In this document: positions 12,642 to 23,632 of the stretch, in pieces
How positions within the stretch are numbered: position 1 is the first letter of the stretch
How the letters are laid out: each line of letters begins with the position of its first letter
DNA from: Ptiloglossa arizonensis
Taxonomy: Eukaryota; Arthropoda; Insecta; Hymenoptera; Colletidae
Reading direction: 5' to 3'
NCBI RefSeq assembly: GCF_051014685.1
Contig: NC_135055.1
Coordinates: 2,914,001 to 2,978,000 of the forward strand
Length of the DNA stretch: 64,000 nucleotides
Notes under the pieces: model-generated
What the model saw: the letters and a program-made list of their open reading frames with translations, nothing else
Told to the model about the DNA's origin: nothing
Database searches by the model: none
Program-made: the position numbers and the translations under genes

Positions 12642-14364
12642 GAACTCTTTTTTTGCTAAATTAGGAAGTTACCAGCCATTTAACTGTCGTTAAATCAATC
12701 ATAAAATAATACAAGAACTTAAAGTGTATACATTTTTGTAAAGGTTCGAGGACCAGGTGTTAACAAGTCACTTTCCATCTATTTTTCATGATGTAATGTA
12801 TACATGGATATATAGTATAATAAAAATTCTGCTGGGGTATTCAAATTATTTTCTACTTGAAATAAAAAATTAATCGTGTGTCTGCTTCGAAATTGGATCT
12901 TCCTTTCAAAATATAGAATCGTAAGAATGTGCATTTAATTAACTTTTGAATGCTGTTCTAGTTTGTTTTATTTACGTTTGGTGGAACGTATTACACAATA
13001 AATTCGTTAGTTAAACGATACTTGAAAATAATAGATGTTCGGTAATAGAAGTATGCCAATTATTAGATGTAATGGTATACGTCAATGATATGGTTCAAGT
13101 ATATGAATAAATTTGCAAGCAATTTTTTCGGATTTTTGAATCATAATTTTTAGGTTCGGTGAACTCTATCTGGGAAACTTTATCGTCTACTGTGATGCAC
13201 GTTTGAATTAATGTTTATGTTTGAATTTGATGCTTGCATCGTTTGTATTTATACCTTGTATCTGTCGAGTAATCGGTATTATATTTTACTTAAATCACGT
13301 GCTGCTAGAAAGTTTTACATCGACTGGTGTACAGAATGAAAAATGCTTCGCTAATTGAAGAAAGTGAACTAAATACAGTAATTTGTACGAACACGCAGCA
13401 ATTCTGAAAACACGGAAGACACACCGCCGAGGCGTTTCACTTCGCGGCTATTACTCAAACATTTGAAACTCGCAACGAAAATTTAAAAATAGTACACAGA
13501 ACATGTGCATTTATAAGGCCCCCACTATACACGTTTGCAAAATGGCTCCTATTCAGAAGGTGCCGTTAAAGATGCTCTTTCAACTCGAGCTTTTAACGCT
13601 ATTAAATTTAGAACGTGACTTTAATACATCGCCCGGTGTAAAGAAAAAAGAAACGTTTTGGCGACCGGCGCCATTGTTAGAGTCTCATTCAGAATGTAAT
13701 TGGTGCTAAAAATACCGGTTGAAAGGGCGCCCTCGAGTTCTCGACGATGTATTCTGAATACAGGCCAATACCTTCAAGAAACGTGCAACCCGCAATTTTT
13801 AGCAAATGTGGTCCGCCTACAAGAAATGGCGAGCCATCAAACGGGACGTGGGATTGTGTCGTCGAAAATGTTACGCATTTAGGTGTGAAATACCGGGAAG
13901 CAATTTCAAACGCAGACAAAAGATTAAAAGTGTTCGTTAGCTTCGTATCTTTTGTGTTTTTCGTTCCCTTTCATGGGATTCCGCAGGATTCTTTAATTAA
14001 AATTTTACCTTTTGTTCTTTAATTGTATTTTACGTATCCCCGCACACGAATGCGCGAACCTTGAAAATAAGGCCGTGAAATTATTAAAAAATTAGGCCGA
14101 GAATCGTTGTCGAGGCTTTCACCGGGTAAATATAAACATTGGTTTACCGTTATTCGAGGTATTAATAGATTTGAAAAAAAAAAAGAAAAGGAAAAGAAAA
14201 AAGAAACACGTGTATAACCGTTTCTGATAAGATGCGAGTGTAGAAAGCGTTAACGATTCGCTACCTGAAGTGAACGAAAAATAAAATGGTCGCGCGTGGT
14301 TCGACTGGAATGGAAAGCAAAAGAAATGAAAGTTGGATCTTGTTTGCGATGCATAACCGCTTAC
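12642..14364. other. AT-rich non-coding; possible 3' UTR or downstream DNA of the MXD-type gene
   Basis: Lies 3' of the MXD stop on its strand. AT-rich to 13500, then mixed. ATTCAGAATG and CATTCTGAAT-like words near 13687 and 13748 form an imperfect inverted pair. No other coding exon recognised. Confidence 0.4.
14359..14364 (-). promoter_or_regulatory. Splice donor directly after the stop codon
   Basis: On the minus strand the sequence reads CTTTAG then GTAAGC, so a near-consensus 5' splice site begins at the base after the TAG stop. It could start a 3' UTR intron. A stop at the very exon end lies within 50 nt of the junction, so such a transcript should escape nonsense-mediated decay by the usual rule. 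Alternatively it is a chance match. No acceptor can be assigned. Confidence 0.45.
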
Positions 14365-14501
14365 CTAAAGATTGTCCATCATTTCAGAAAGGCTCAGCCT
14401 GGAGGTGGACATTGCGACGCCACTATCGCTGCTGCTCTGCACGCTGCTGTGATCATCGGTGTCCGACTGGTTGCTCGTATAACCGATCACGTCTACCTCA
14501 T
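14365..14501 (-). CDS. C-terminal coding exon of an MXD/MXI1-type MAX-dimerisation repressor (partial gene)
   Basis: MXD/MXI1 proteins are nuclear bHLH-zipper repressors that pair with MAX, bind E-boxes and oppose MYC. Seen here: reading the minus strand, a TTACAG acceptor (AG at 14502-14503) is followed by 2 bases finishing a split codon, 44 sense codons and TAG (14365-14367). The other two frames stop almost at once. The peptide begins EVDVIGYTSNQ, continues SDTDDHSSVQSSSDSG and ends LSLSEMMDNL. This matches the vertebrate MXI1/MXD tail in order: an acidic EVDV segment, a D-x-D-D-H-S-S block, then S-D-x-G and a serine-rich end. The bHLH and zipper exons are not found in this window. The first codon is probably GAT (Asp) with its G from the previous exon. 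A GTAAGC donor abuts the stop codon. Family assignment comes from recalled homology and is fairly firm; the exact paralogue is not resolved. Confidence 0.7.
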
Positions 14502-14520
14502 CTGTAACCAAAAATAGGTA
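14502..14520 (-). promoter_or_regulatory. Splice acceptor of the MXD-type terminal exon
   Basis: Minus strand: a T-rich stretch (CTATTTTTGG) followed by TTACAG, with AG at 14502-14503. It is the only acceptor that opens the frame matching the MXD tail. Confidence 0.6.
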
Positions 14521-14571
14521 ACGTTTGTTAATTTTTTAATTTTACGTTACAAGACACTCAATACTTCGCGC

Positions 14572-14884
14572 AAAATATTAAAAACGAATTTCCAAGAGTA
14601 ATCGGTGTTTAATAAAATTGTAAAAATACAATATCGTATCGTGGAATCTAGAGAGAAATAGGTTCAGTGTATTTACACGTAAAATATTAAAACGGATTTC
14701 CAAGAATAATCGATGTTTAATAAAATTGTAAAAATACAATTTCGTATCGTGGAATCTAGAGAGAAATAGGTTCGGTGTATTTACACGTAAAATATTAAAA
14801 ATGGATTTCCAAGAATAATCAATGTTTAATAAAATTGTAAAAATACAATTTCGTATTGTGGAATCTAAAGAGAAATAGGTTAAG
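14572..14884. repeat. Tandem repeat, 3 copies of about 109 bp, in the intron next to the MXD exon
   Basis: Copies begin with AAAATATTAAAA at 14572, 14681 and 14789 (periods 109 and 108). They share TTTAATAAAATTGTAAAAAT and GTGGAATCTA. Copies differ at a few positions and the third decays at its end. The array starts about 70 bp upstream of the exon on its own strand, so copy-number change would alter the intron close to the acceptor and branch site. Confidence 0.9.
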
Positions 14885-16375
14885 TATATTCAATGCAAGT
14901 TCGACTATAATATTCAGTAGATTTACCCGTCTTTAGAGTATATTTAATTTTTAATGTTTCATTTATATTTGCTTTCGTAATGCTTTATATTTAATATTTG
15001 AATTTTCATAACTGAATTTTTCATTTCAATTTTTCGCTCCACGTTCTCTTTACTGTGTAAAAAAATCAGGGCATGCGACGAATAAAACGTAAAGTATACC
15101 GGGTAAATTACACAATACGTCGACTTTTCTCGTTTTCATTATTAGTATTTTTCCCTATTGACGATTTTATGTTTCAGAAGGTCTTCCAAGGTGGTAACGT
15201 TAGATACTTTACACTCGTTCGTTTTTGTACATTTCGAGAACATCGTCACTGTATTTGCGCACAACTTTGTGATCTCGGATCTAGCCTCGAAAGATGTACA
15301 GTTTTCAATTTCGACGTTGAATCTCTCGTATTTTCGCGATCAAGTGTTCGCCTTTTCGCGAACGCGATCAACGAAAATAAAATTTCCCCCTCGAAATACG
15401 CACCGGACGTATTTCACGTGGTAACACGACGAAACGCGAAGCGGTGTCGACGAAATGATAAATAATCGGGCGGCGTACAATATGATCAAATAATTCGCGT
15501 CATACGGTAATACTGTCCGGGGGCTTTTTCGTTAGATAATTTAAAAAACGCAGGTGCGCGGGATGCACGTAGTAAATTGTAGACGCGATCGGACAGCTGC
15601 GGCTCGTAAATATAAGCGGGGTAACAATCCCCGGATTCGAAAACGTTCGCGAACTCCGTACGAATCGATAACGCCCGCGTAGGCGCCTTTCAAACTGGTA
15701 CACGTGTGCTGTAGGCAGGTTTTCCTGCGCCGTGTCGCGTGTCCAATAATCCCGTTCAAAATGCCAGCCAATTTTCGTATTTCACCATTTCGCGAAAACG
15801 CGCTTTCTCGCGCGCGAACGCCCGCCCTGGAGCGTTTCCTATTCGTTGATTCTGTAATCTTCGCTCGAAAATGTGTCTCCTCCCCCCACCCAACCCCCCA
15901 CCCCGTTACTGCCATCTCCCGCCCACAACCGATACAATTGTCGAAAAATACGACGCTCGTTCGATAATTTTCTTCGGTTTCGAGGGAAACGTTCGGTTCG
16001 TTGCACTGGACACACTTAGCGCGGGAGTTTAATTAAACTGACACGGGAACACGAGAATCCACAGTTTGGAACGTGTACAGCTTGCTTCCGCGTGACGATG
16101 GCGGAAAGTTTTCAATGGGCAACGAACACGTTCCTTGCCGTAGGAATACTCTAAACTTGGATGGCAGTTTCAGAGTACTTCGGGACACTGACGATACTTG
16201 GAACCGGGGGGAAAAGAATTTTCGACTTTCCGATCGGTTTTTCGAGAAGTGTCTTCGCTTCCACAACTCCCAGGTTTGAATTCATCGGTACGAGTTTGTC
16301 TAATAAGTTCGGGGAAATTTGAAAGCTGTGCCGGATGAAAGAAATATTATCGTTCAGCGTGTCTTTGTTGAAGAG
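14885..16375. other. Non-coding, putative intron of the MXD-type gene
   Basis: AT-rich to 15150 then more CpG-rich. Short frames on both strands without motif. A C-rich patch lies at 15885-15905. Confidence 0.4.
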
Positions 16376-16430
16376 TGATCAATGAATTGGGGAGGTTCTC
16401 CCAATAAAAATTGGTACAAATAAAACTATG
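16376..16430 (+). mobile_element. Decayed single terminus of the TTGGCGAG inverted-repeat family
   Basis: ATCAATGAATTGG..AGGTTCTCCCAATAAAAATT aligns base for base over about 50 bp with the left end of the element at 21573 (ATCAATGGATTGGCGAGTTTCTCCC), with about a quarter of positions changed. No matching right end nearby. Confidence 0.5.
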
Positions 16431-16577
16431 TTTGCACTGTTCTTTGTTCGTTTTTGAAAAAATTTCAATTACGTCAAATTGAATCTTATCTGAATGAGAT
16501 TCCATTTAGGCTCATTTTCACCGGGAGAATATCGCTATTTCGTGAGTACGATACTCGAGAAGATTCAACGACAAATA

Positions 16578-16724
16578 TTGGGTTGTTCGGAAAGTCATTT
16601 CGTTTTTTTTTTTTTTTTTTTTTGGTGAAAATGAAACACGATTTTTTTTAGAGTGTATAAACATTTTATTAAATTATATATTCTCCATTTTGGTAAACGA
16701 AATGACTTTCCGAATACAACCCGA
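16578..16724 (+). mobile_element. Mariner-like MITE, copy 2
   Basis: Starts TTGGGTTGTTCGGAAAGTCA and ends ...ACAACCCGA, with TA at 16576-16577 and 16725-16726. Has the same interior as copy 1, with a longer T-run (T20). Confidence 0.88.
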
Positions 16725-17613
16725 TACAATAATTTTAATTTTCATTGATGGATGACGTGTCGCTTGAAAGCGGGGCGTAACGCGTACAGCATACAAATAA
16801 CTGTGAAATGTTTGAATACTAAATCGTTCGAAAAGTTTAGACCTAGGCGACCTAATTCTGCCTGGTGTGCTTCAAGAAAAAGTGATAGAACCAAGATTAA
16901 AGAAAACTTTTCATCCGGCGTCTACTGAACAGAAAAATCATTGCTTCGGGGATGCATCCGATTCTGTCTGGGAAGAACCTGTGCAACGTCGTCTCCTTGA
17001 CCTGTGGCAACCTTCTTCTGTCATTTTCAAGAAAAAAAGAAAAAAAAAAACGTCACGCGTCCAGGAGTTTTATGAATCGTGAGTCGCTTTGACACGGAAA
17101 GCGTCAGTGTCTCGTTAAACTAGTTTCGTGTCGATCGGGCGACCTTTAACCTTTCGTGTCGAATATCACCGCCGGCCTGAGGCGTATATATCAAATTGTT
17201 TGCTGTTCTTGAATTCTAGGGTGCGGTGTGCAGCCGGCAGAGTTTCTTTTTTTTTATCGCGCGTGCTCTTTCCCGGGGCACCCTCTTGGCACACACGAAA
17301 ATCGTCTCCGGGGATATTGAGGATCGGTGCAACAGAGAGAATATCAGCCCTTCGACGACACTGCAGTAAACCATCGTCGACCTTCTCGCGGAAAATACAG
17401 GGTATTCTTTTCGTAGAAGTACGTACAGTTCATAACCTCCACGAATACATGTAGAACTAGCTTTCAGTAATTGATAATGAAGTTGAAGTAAGTAGTCGCT
17501 GGTTGTACGCAATTGAATCAGATGGCTGCAAATGATTGAAAAATCGTGTAGAGTTTACACACTGTATATATACAAGGCTGTGCGAGTCATGTATCTAAGT
17601 ATACAATATATAC
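16725..17613. other. Non-coding stretch
   Basis: Mixed composition with short unrelated frames and no recognised feature. Confidence 0.4.
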
Positions 17614-18070
17614 GATAAGTAGTCGTTCGAGACCGTATATGTACGATTTCGCGATAAGTAGTAATTCGAGACCGCATATTCACGATTTCGCGATAAGTGG
17701 TCATTTGAGACCGTATATATACGATTTCGCGACAAGTGGTCATTCGAGACCGTCTATATACGATTTCGCGACAAGTGGTCATTCGAGACCGTAGAATGAT
17801 AAGTAGTAATTTGGGACCGCATATTCACGATTTCGCGAGAAGTGGTCATTTGAGACCGTATGTATACGATTTCGTGATAAGTAGTCATTCGAAACCGTAG
17901 ATATACGATTTCGCGACAAGTGGTCATTCGAGACCGTAGATATGCGTTTTCGCGATAAGTGGTCATTCGAGACCGTCTATATACGAATTTGCGATAAGTG
18001 GTAATTCGAGACCGTATATATACGATTTCGGAATAAGTAGTCCTTCGAGGTTGTATATATACGAGTGGCT
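17614..18070. repeat. 39-bp minisatellite, 12 units
   Basis: Unit of the form GATAAGTGGTCATTCGAGAC + CGTATATATACG + ATTTCGC. Starts fall at 17614, 17653, 17692, 17731, 17770, 17798, 17837, 17876, 17915, 17954, 17993 and 18032. Every interval is exactly 39 except one 28-bp truncated unit. The minus strand stays open over much of it (MTT-RE-VYIRSR-type peptide). Just beyond it (18081-18093) is CGTGTATACACGG. Confidence 0.95.
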
Positions 18071-19238
18071 GCTTCTCGCGTCGTGTATACACGGCGTTCG
18101 CAGCCGAAAGGTTGAATATGATGCATTAATAGAAACAGTGAACCTATGCGCGAGAAACACAAAGTCCAAGGCAAAGTCGTTGAGCGGAAAAGGCGGGACT
18201 CGGTAATCGCGCCCACGGTGGTTCTCGATCACCGACACGGGCACGAAAATAGTCGATATTGAACTTGGCGATTAGTGTCACGATGAAAACAGTCCTTAAG
18301 GTGGTCTGCGTCACCACGTTGAACACCGTCGAGCCGCTCGGCGTCCGTAAAATATAACCCAACGTCGACATCCACGCCTAGCCCTCCGCGCGCACACGAA
18401 CGCGGAAAGAGAGCGGAAGAGGAAATGGTGGGTGGGCGGGTGGGCGAGGAAAGGGTAGGTAGAGTACACTCATACCGAACCGAAGAAAAAGACGACGAGG
18501 GGACGGGGGGCTGAGGGTGAAGGGGGGCGTGCCGTGTAAATGTACCAGAAACAGCGAGGGAAAACGACGAGGTAGAACGGGGAACTAAAAGGGAGGGAAA
18601 TCTAAAGAGCGAGATGGTGAAAAATTAAAAGAGAAGAACGCGCGACGGCACAAGCAGGGCGAACGGGACGACGAAATGTAAAAATTAGAGAAGAGGTATC
18701 GAACAACAGCGCGGCCAGAAAGAGAAATGAACTGTGCGAGTGCCGTGCCAACGACAACAGAATGCGATAGGACGGAACGGAAAAAGGGCTCGCGGAGAAA
18801 GAAGAGACGCAGAGAAACACAAGGGGTAGGAAACAGCTGTGGGAGAAGAGAGAGAAGAGGACCGGGAGAAAAAAAAAACGTTCACAGTGGCTGCGCCTAT
18901 GCACGACCTCGCGCACGTATAGTTGGTAAATATAGTGAGGCAACGGAGGCACACCCGGGAGGTTTGTTAAGCGATATCCTTGCCGAGTACGGAGCCACCA
19001 AATGTGTTTTTCCCACTGAAAAGTTGTCTCTCGGTTTTAAGGAAAACGTTCCGGTGGATGTCGAACGATATCTCTTTCGTTTTTAAAGAAATGGAGAACC
19101 TTTTCAAAAAATGGAACTATAATACATACTTCGTACCCAATTGTACGTTAAGTTCACCGATACGAGAAAAATTACGGTAATTTCTGTCAGGTTAAGTTCT
19201 ACGCCTGTGACAACTTGACAGGGACGTAGATGCAATGT
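18071..19238. other. CpG- and purine-rich non-coding stretch
   Basis: 18400-18900 is G/A-rich on the plus strand. A minus-strand frame opens at 18371 and reaches 18144 through normal-looking codons, but no family is recognised. Confidence 0.4.
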
Positions 19239-19920
19239 GATGGCGGTTATCTGCCGATTTATTCACCTTTCTCTACATTCTGAGCAGGATGCAATCGGTT
19301 TTAGAAAGTGGTGGGGATAGTTTCACGATACCCTATCGGAATACTGTATTTCTAGAAAACGGGTAGGTCTACGGTGTAATGTCGATAACAACAACAACAA
19401 ATTGGTTTGTTCGAATCGATATAACATCCAGTAGTCTAACAATGTCCTAGCTCTTCAAAGTTCTAGCGACTAACAAGGATTGATTCTGGTTCGTCCTTGA
19501 ATTGTGTACACCCCGCATTCAAGGGCACTATCATCTTTGCTTCCTACAGTGTTTATGACCTCTCACCAAATACACAAGGTGATGGCGGTTATCTATCTGC
19601 CGATTTATTCACCTTTCTCTACATTCTGAACAGAATGCAATCGATTTTAGAAAGTGGTGGGGATAGTTTCACGATACCCTATCGGAATACTGTATTTCTA
19701 GAAAACGGGTAGGTCCACGGTGTAATGTCGATAACAACAACAACAAATTCGTTTGTTCGAATCGGTATAACATCCTGTAGTCTAACAATGTCCTAGCTCT
19801 TCAAAGTTCTAGCGACTAACAAGGATTGATTCTGGTTCGTCCTTGAATTGTGTACACCCCGCATTCAAGGGCACTATCATCTTTGCTTCCTACAGTGTTT
19901 ATAACTTCACACCAAATACA
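19239..19920. repeat. 342-bp tandem duplication (2 copies)
   Basis: GATGGCGGTTATC starts at 19239 and again at 19581. Both copies run through ACGATACCCTATCGGAATAC, CAACAACAACAAATT and CCGCATTCAAGGGCAC, ending near ACCAAATACAC. They differ at only a few positions, including a 4-bp TATC duplication, so the event is recent. No coding frame spans both. Confidence 0.92.
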
Positions 19921-21572
19921 CGACCCCTGTTGTCCTAGCAGGGCACGTATAAATTATCGGAAAGATTTTATCACCGTGCAGGCGTCACGACTGCGAACGA
20001 AATAAGAGTATATTTCGTTGGCTGTTTCGTCTCCTTAGCGTAACATATAGCCGTGAGCACAGTGCGCGCTACCAATAAGAAGTGTTTCACCCGACGAAAC
20101 AAGGATGCTCTGTCTCCTCTTCATACGCGTGGAAAGAGCCTGCATCTAACCTCTTCGCACCATTACGTCCCGTGGGAGCGACACTCCCGCGACACGCGAA
20201 CCACCACCAATCATATTTCGTACAGCCGTAGTTTGTCAGTTCCCTGACAGCAACGGGAAAATTTATCCCCGCCGTAAGATATATGTGGCTAACACGAGTT
20301 CACGACACGACCACTTGAGTTCGCGCATACTTAGTTGGACGACTAGTGGGGTCTGGGAATCCCTCTAGGTGGAATTGTAACGAACTTAAGTTCCCTAGGA
20401 CCACTAAGAGGTCATAGATCTCTAATTGGACCTCTAACATACCCAGAAATCCTAGCAGGACCGCTACGATATCATAGATTAGATCCCCACTGCGATCCCC
20501 CGAGTGCTCTGTTGAATCATTAGTGGATCTAGGTTCGCCAGTTGCATTTCTAAGGAATCGTCTTTAGTTGGGTCCATTGTGTGGTTCTGATCCTCAGACG
20601 GTGACTATGTACTCTGGTTTGCAGCACCGGAGGGTCACGAACATTTGAAATCTGTGCGCCAGCTTTGATTCGACGTATGATTAGATTAGCAATAGAACGT
20701 TCGAGTAACGACGGTAGATGTCAGTTTAAATTTGTATTTATTTCCGATAAAATGATTTTGGTACGAAAGGGTGACATTGAAACGTGGACTTATCGGACAC
20801 CCGATATCCACGTTCAATTAATTCTATTTGTACTCTCGTTTCACGGACGAGAGGAATGGCTTTGTAACACAGACGCGATTCATTATACATCGGATTTTGT
20901 CGTTCGCACGACTCTGCACGCAGCGCGGAGCTACGATTTTTAAAGCCACGTTCCTACTTATAAATTGCTGATTTACACGACCGCGATAATACCATTACGG
21001 TTGCGGCTTTTCTCGGTGTGCATCAACGACGGTGCTTTTTGCCAGCGGTGGCTGCAATTCACAACTCGGTAAAAGGCATTTTACTCGAGGAGCTAAGGTC
21101 GGCTTCTCCGCCGCGACGTTACGCGTTTACTTCCACCTTAAACGATACGTTCGAAGCATAAAAAACGTTTCCAGAGGTGAATGTAAACGAATTAAAGAGT
21201 ATCGCCGACGTTGGCCAAGAACGATGAATAACGCGAAACGAACAGGAATATTTTCTATTTAAGAAGCACTGGAGGGGAACGGTGGAAAAGTGTTGGGAAA
21301 ATGAAATAAAATTGTATACGGTTACCTACGTAAACGCAAAAACTCTTGAATCGAAAAGTCACTTTGTTCAATACGATCTCAACGCTGTTAGACATGTTTC
21401 TGTTCGTCAAAAGTTAATCGAGTGAATCACTAACCCACGAGCCTCACATTGCACGCGCTCAATGATCAAACCGAACCTTTAAAGCGATCCCGCACGCGTA
21501 TCGATTGTCGATCGTTAATGCAAACTGAACATTTTTATATATTTCATTGTATCTCTACGAAAGTATCATCAA
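19921..21572. other. Non-coding with a decayed repeat at 20330-20560
   Basis: 20330-20560 holds recurring words (AGGACC.CTA, TCATAGAT, ACCTCTA) suggestive of an old tandem array about 60 bp in period. The frame at 20665-20943 is unrecognised. Confidence 0.35.
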
Positions 21573-21746
21573 TGGATTGGCGAGTTTCTCCCGATGAAAA
21601 TGAGTCCAAACACAACTTAATTCGGCACATTTTTAATCACAATATTACCCGCAACGCTTTAAAACAATTCAATAACGTAAAGTTGAAAATGGTCCGAGCA
21701 GGGTCGTGTTTGGGCTCATTCTCGCGGTGAAAATCTCACCGAGCCA
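21573..21746. mobile_element. 174-bp inverted-repeat element (TTGGCGAG family)
   Basis: The left arm from TGGATTGGCGAGTTTCTCCC (21573 to about 21615) is the imperfect complement of the right arm GTCGTGTTTGGGCTCATTCT...CTCACCGAGCCA (about 21702-21746). Arms are about 43 bp, with GAAAATGAGTCCAAACAC on the left mirrored on the right. The interior is AT-rich. A related solo end lies at 16376. Probably a mariner-type MITE. Confidence 0.65.
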
Positions 21747-22881
21747 CGGACAGTAACGAAACTATGACGAATACCGTACGAAAAATTCCACGTCCACTGT
21801 ACGGTTCTAATCGACCGGATCTAACGGCCCTACCGATCTAATCCTGCTCGCCGTACATCAAGACAAAGCGACGTGGTCCAAGATTACAGAAAACTTTCTA
21901 TCACGTTGAACACCGGGCCTGTAAACGGCACCGCCAAACGAGCGAACGTAGATGGTAACCGCATTAACATACCGGGCGATAACAACGCCGGGGAAAAAAT
22001 ACCGCGCCATTAGACGAAATCGATTCTTCGAGGTTGTCCCATCTATCACTGAAAGCGGGACGCTTTATCCCCGAGACCGAGGTTAAAAGCGCGGTTCGTT
22101 TATCACGCGGCCGCGCAGCAAGAGATCGAGTCCGGTCGCGTCTCGCTAGAGAACGGCCGTTCCTGCCGCAAGGCGGATCCCGGTGCGGAGGGTCATTGAC
22201 GTCCGTTAAAGAAGAAAAATGTTTTCGTATTGCGCGGACGCTCGGCATTGACATAACGGTTGTTTGCCTTCGGAAGGCGTGTATCGCGACGACGACGCCT
22301 CGGCGGCTTGCAAAAGCGGTGATGAGCGCGCGGGCGCACACCTGTGCGCTCGCTCATTCGCTCGCTCGCTCGCGCGCCGCTTGAAAATATTTTTAACGAA
22401 CCGCGTCGGGATTATTTTCGGTCGCTGACACACTTTGCTCGCTCGGGAAAGAGACGGCGGCCGATAAAGGGGCGGTGGAGAGGGACAGAGGAAGGACGGA
22501 GGGGGGAGGCGCGGTGCGGGAAAGACGCGGAGAGGAAATCAAAGGGAGAGGAGAGAAGAGCCAAAGCACTCTCGCTTTTTCCCATTACCTCTCCCCCCGT
22601 GTCTCCCTCCCTTCTCTCGTGGCTTTAGACTTGGCCAAACAAACGCACGACTATTGCGTCACGGCGTTAAGGAGTGCCTCCAGTTGTTTACAATTATTTT
22701 TGTCGCCGCTAGAGCGCGCGTCCCCGTCGTTGCGAAGCGCCGCTCTAAAGATAGCGGATCCGCCATTGATCTGGCACGATGCATTTTCGTGAAATTCTTG
22801 GGATTTCACCCTTCGAGAGTTGCATAGACACCCTCTGTGAAAGGTAACGGGTACGTACCGGGACCGTGTATATATGTCTAC
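21747..22881. other. CpG-rich non-coding stretch with CGCT tract
   Basis: Contains a (CGCT)n run at 22347-22376 and purine-rich DNA at 22470-22560. Several overlapping frames, none recognised. Confidence 0.4.
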
Positions 22882-23632
22882 GAAAAGTGGGCGGTCGTTT
22901 CTCGGGAACGTATATATACGTCTATGAAAAGTAGGCGGTCATTTACCGGGAATGTATATATACGTCCGCGAAAAGTGGGCGGTCGTTTACCGAAAATGTA
23001 CGTACCTATACGTCTAAGAAAAGTGGGCGGTCGTTTACCGAGAACGTACGTACATATACGTCTAAGAAAACTAGCCGGTCGTTTATCGAAATCGTACGCA
23101 CATATCCGTCTAAGAAAAGTGGGCGGTCGTTTAGCGAAAACGTACGTACATATACGTCTAAGAAAAGTGGGCAGTGGTTTACCGAAAACGTACGTATATA
23201 TCCCTCTAAGAAAAGTGGGCGGTCGTTTACCGAAAACGTACGTACATATACGTCTAAGTGGGCGGTCGTTTACCGAGAACGTACGTACATATATGTCTAA
23301 GAAAAGTGGGCGGTGGTTTACCGAAAACGTACGTACATATCCGTCTAAGAAAAGTGGGCGGTCGTTTATCGAAAACGTACATACATATACGTCGAAGAAA
23401 AGTGGGCGGTCGTTTATCGAAAACGTACGTACATATCCATCTAAGAAAAGTGGGCGGTCGTTTAGCGAAAACGTACGTACATATACGTCTAAGTGGGCGG
23501 TCGTTTACCGAGAACGTACGTACATATACGTCTAAGAAAAGTGGGCGGTCGTTTACCGAAAATGTACGTACATATACGTCTAAGAAAAGTGGGCGGTCGT
23601 TCACCGAAACGTATGTATACGTTCTCGAAAGG
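22882..23632. repeat. 48-bp minisatellite, about 16 units
   Basis: Unit GAAAAGTGGGCGGTCGTTTA + CCGAAAACGTACGTACATAT + ACGTCTAA. The first two units are 44 bp and carry CGTATATATACG where later units have ACGTACGTACATATACGT. Two units (at 23258 and 23493) lack GAAAA. The other intervals are exactly 48. The plus-strand frame is open throughout with a 16-residue period. Confidence 0.95.

Noticed and set aside
14286..14507. Plus-strand 73-codon frames over the MXD exon
   Set aside because: Shadow frames. The minus-strand reading with acceptor, family match and stop explains this stretch.
18144..18371. Minus frame starting MSTLGYILRTPSGSTVFNVV after purine-rich DNA
   Set aside because: Codon use looks plausible and the position resembles a first exon, but there is no clear donor and no known family.
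22837..23535. 232-codon frame across the 48-bp array
   Set aside because: It is made of the repeat and changes register at the 43/44-bp units. No promoter, splice or non-repeat domain is visible.
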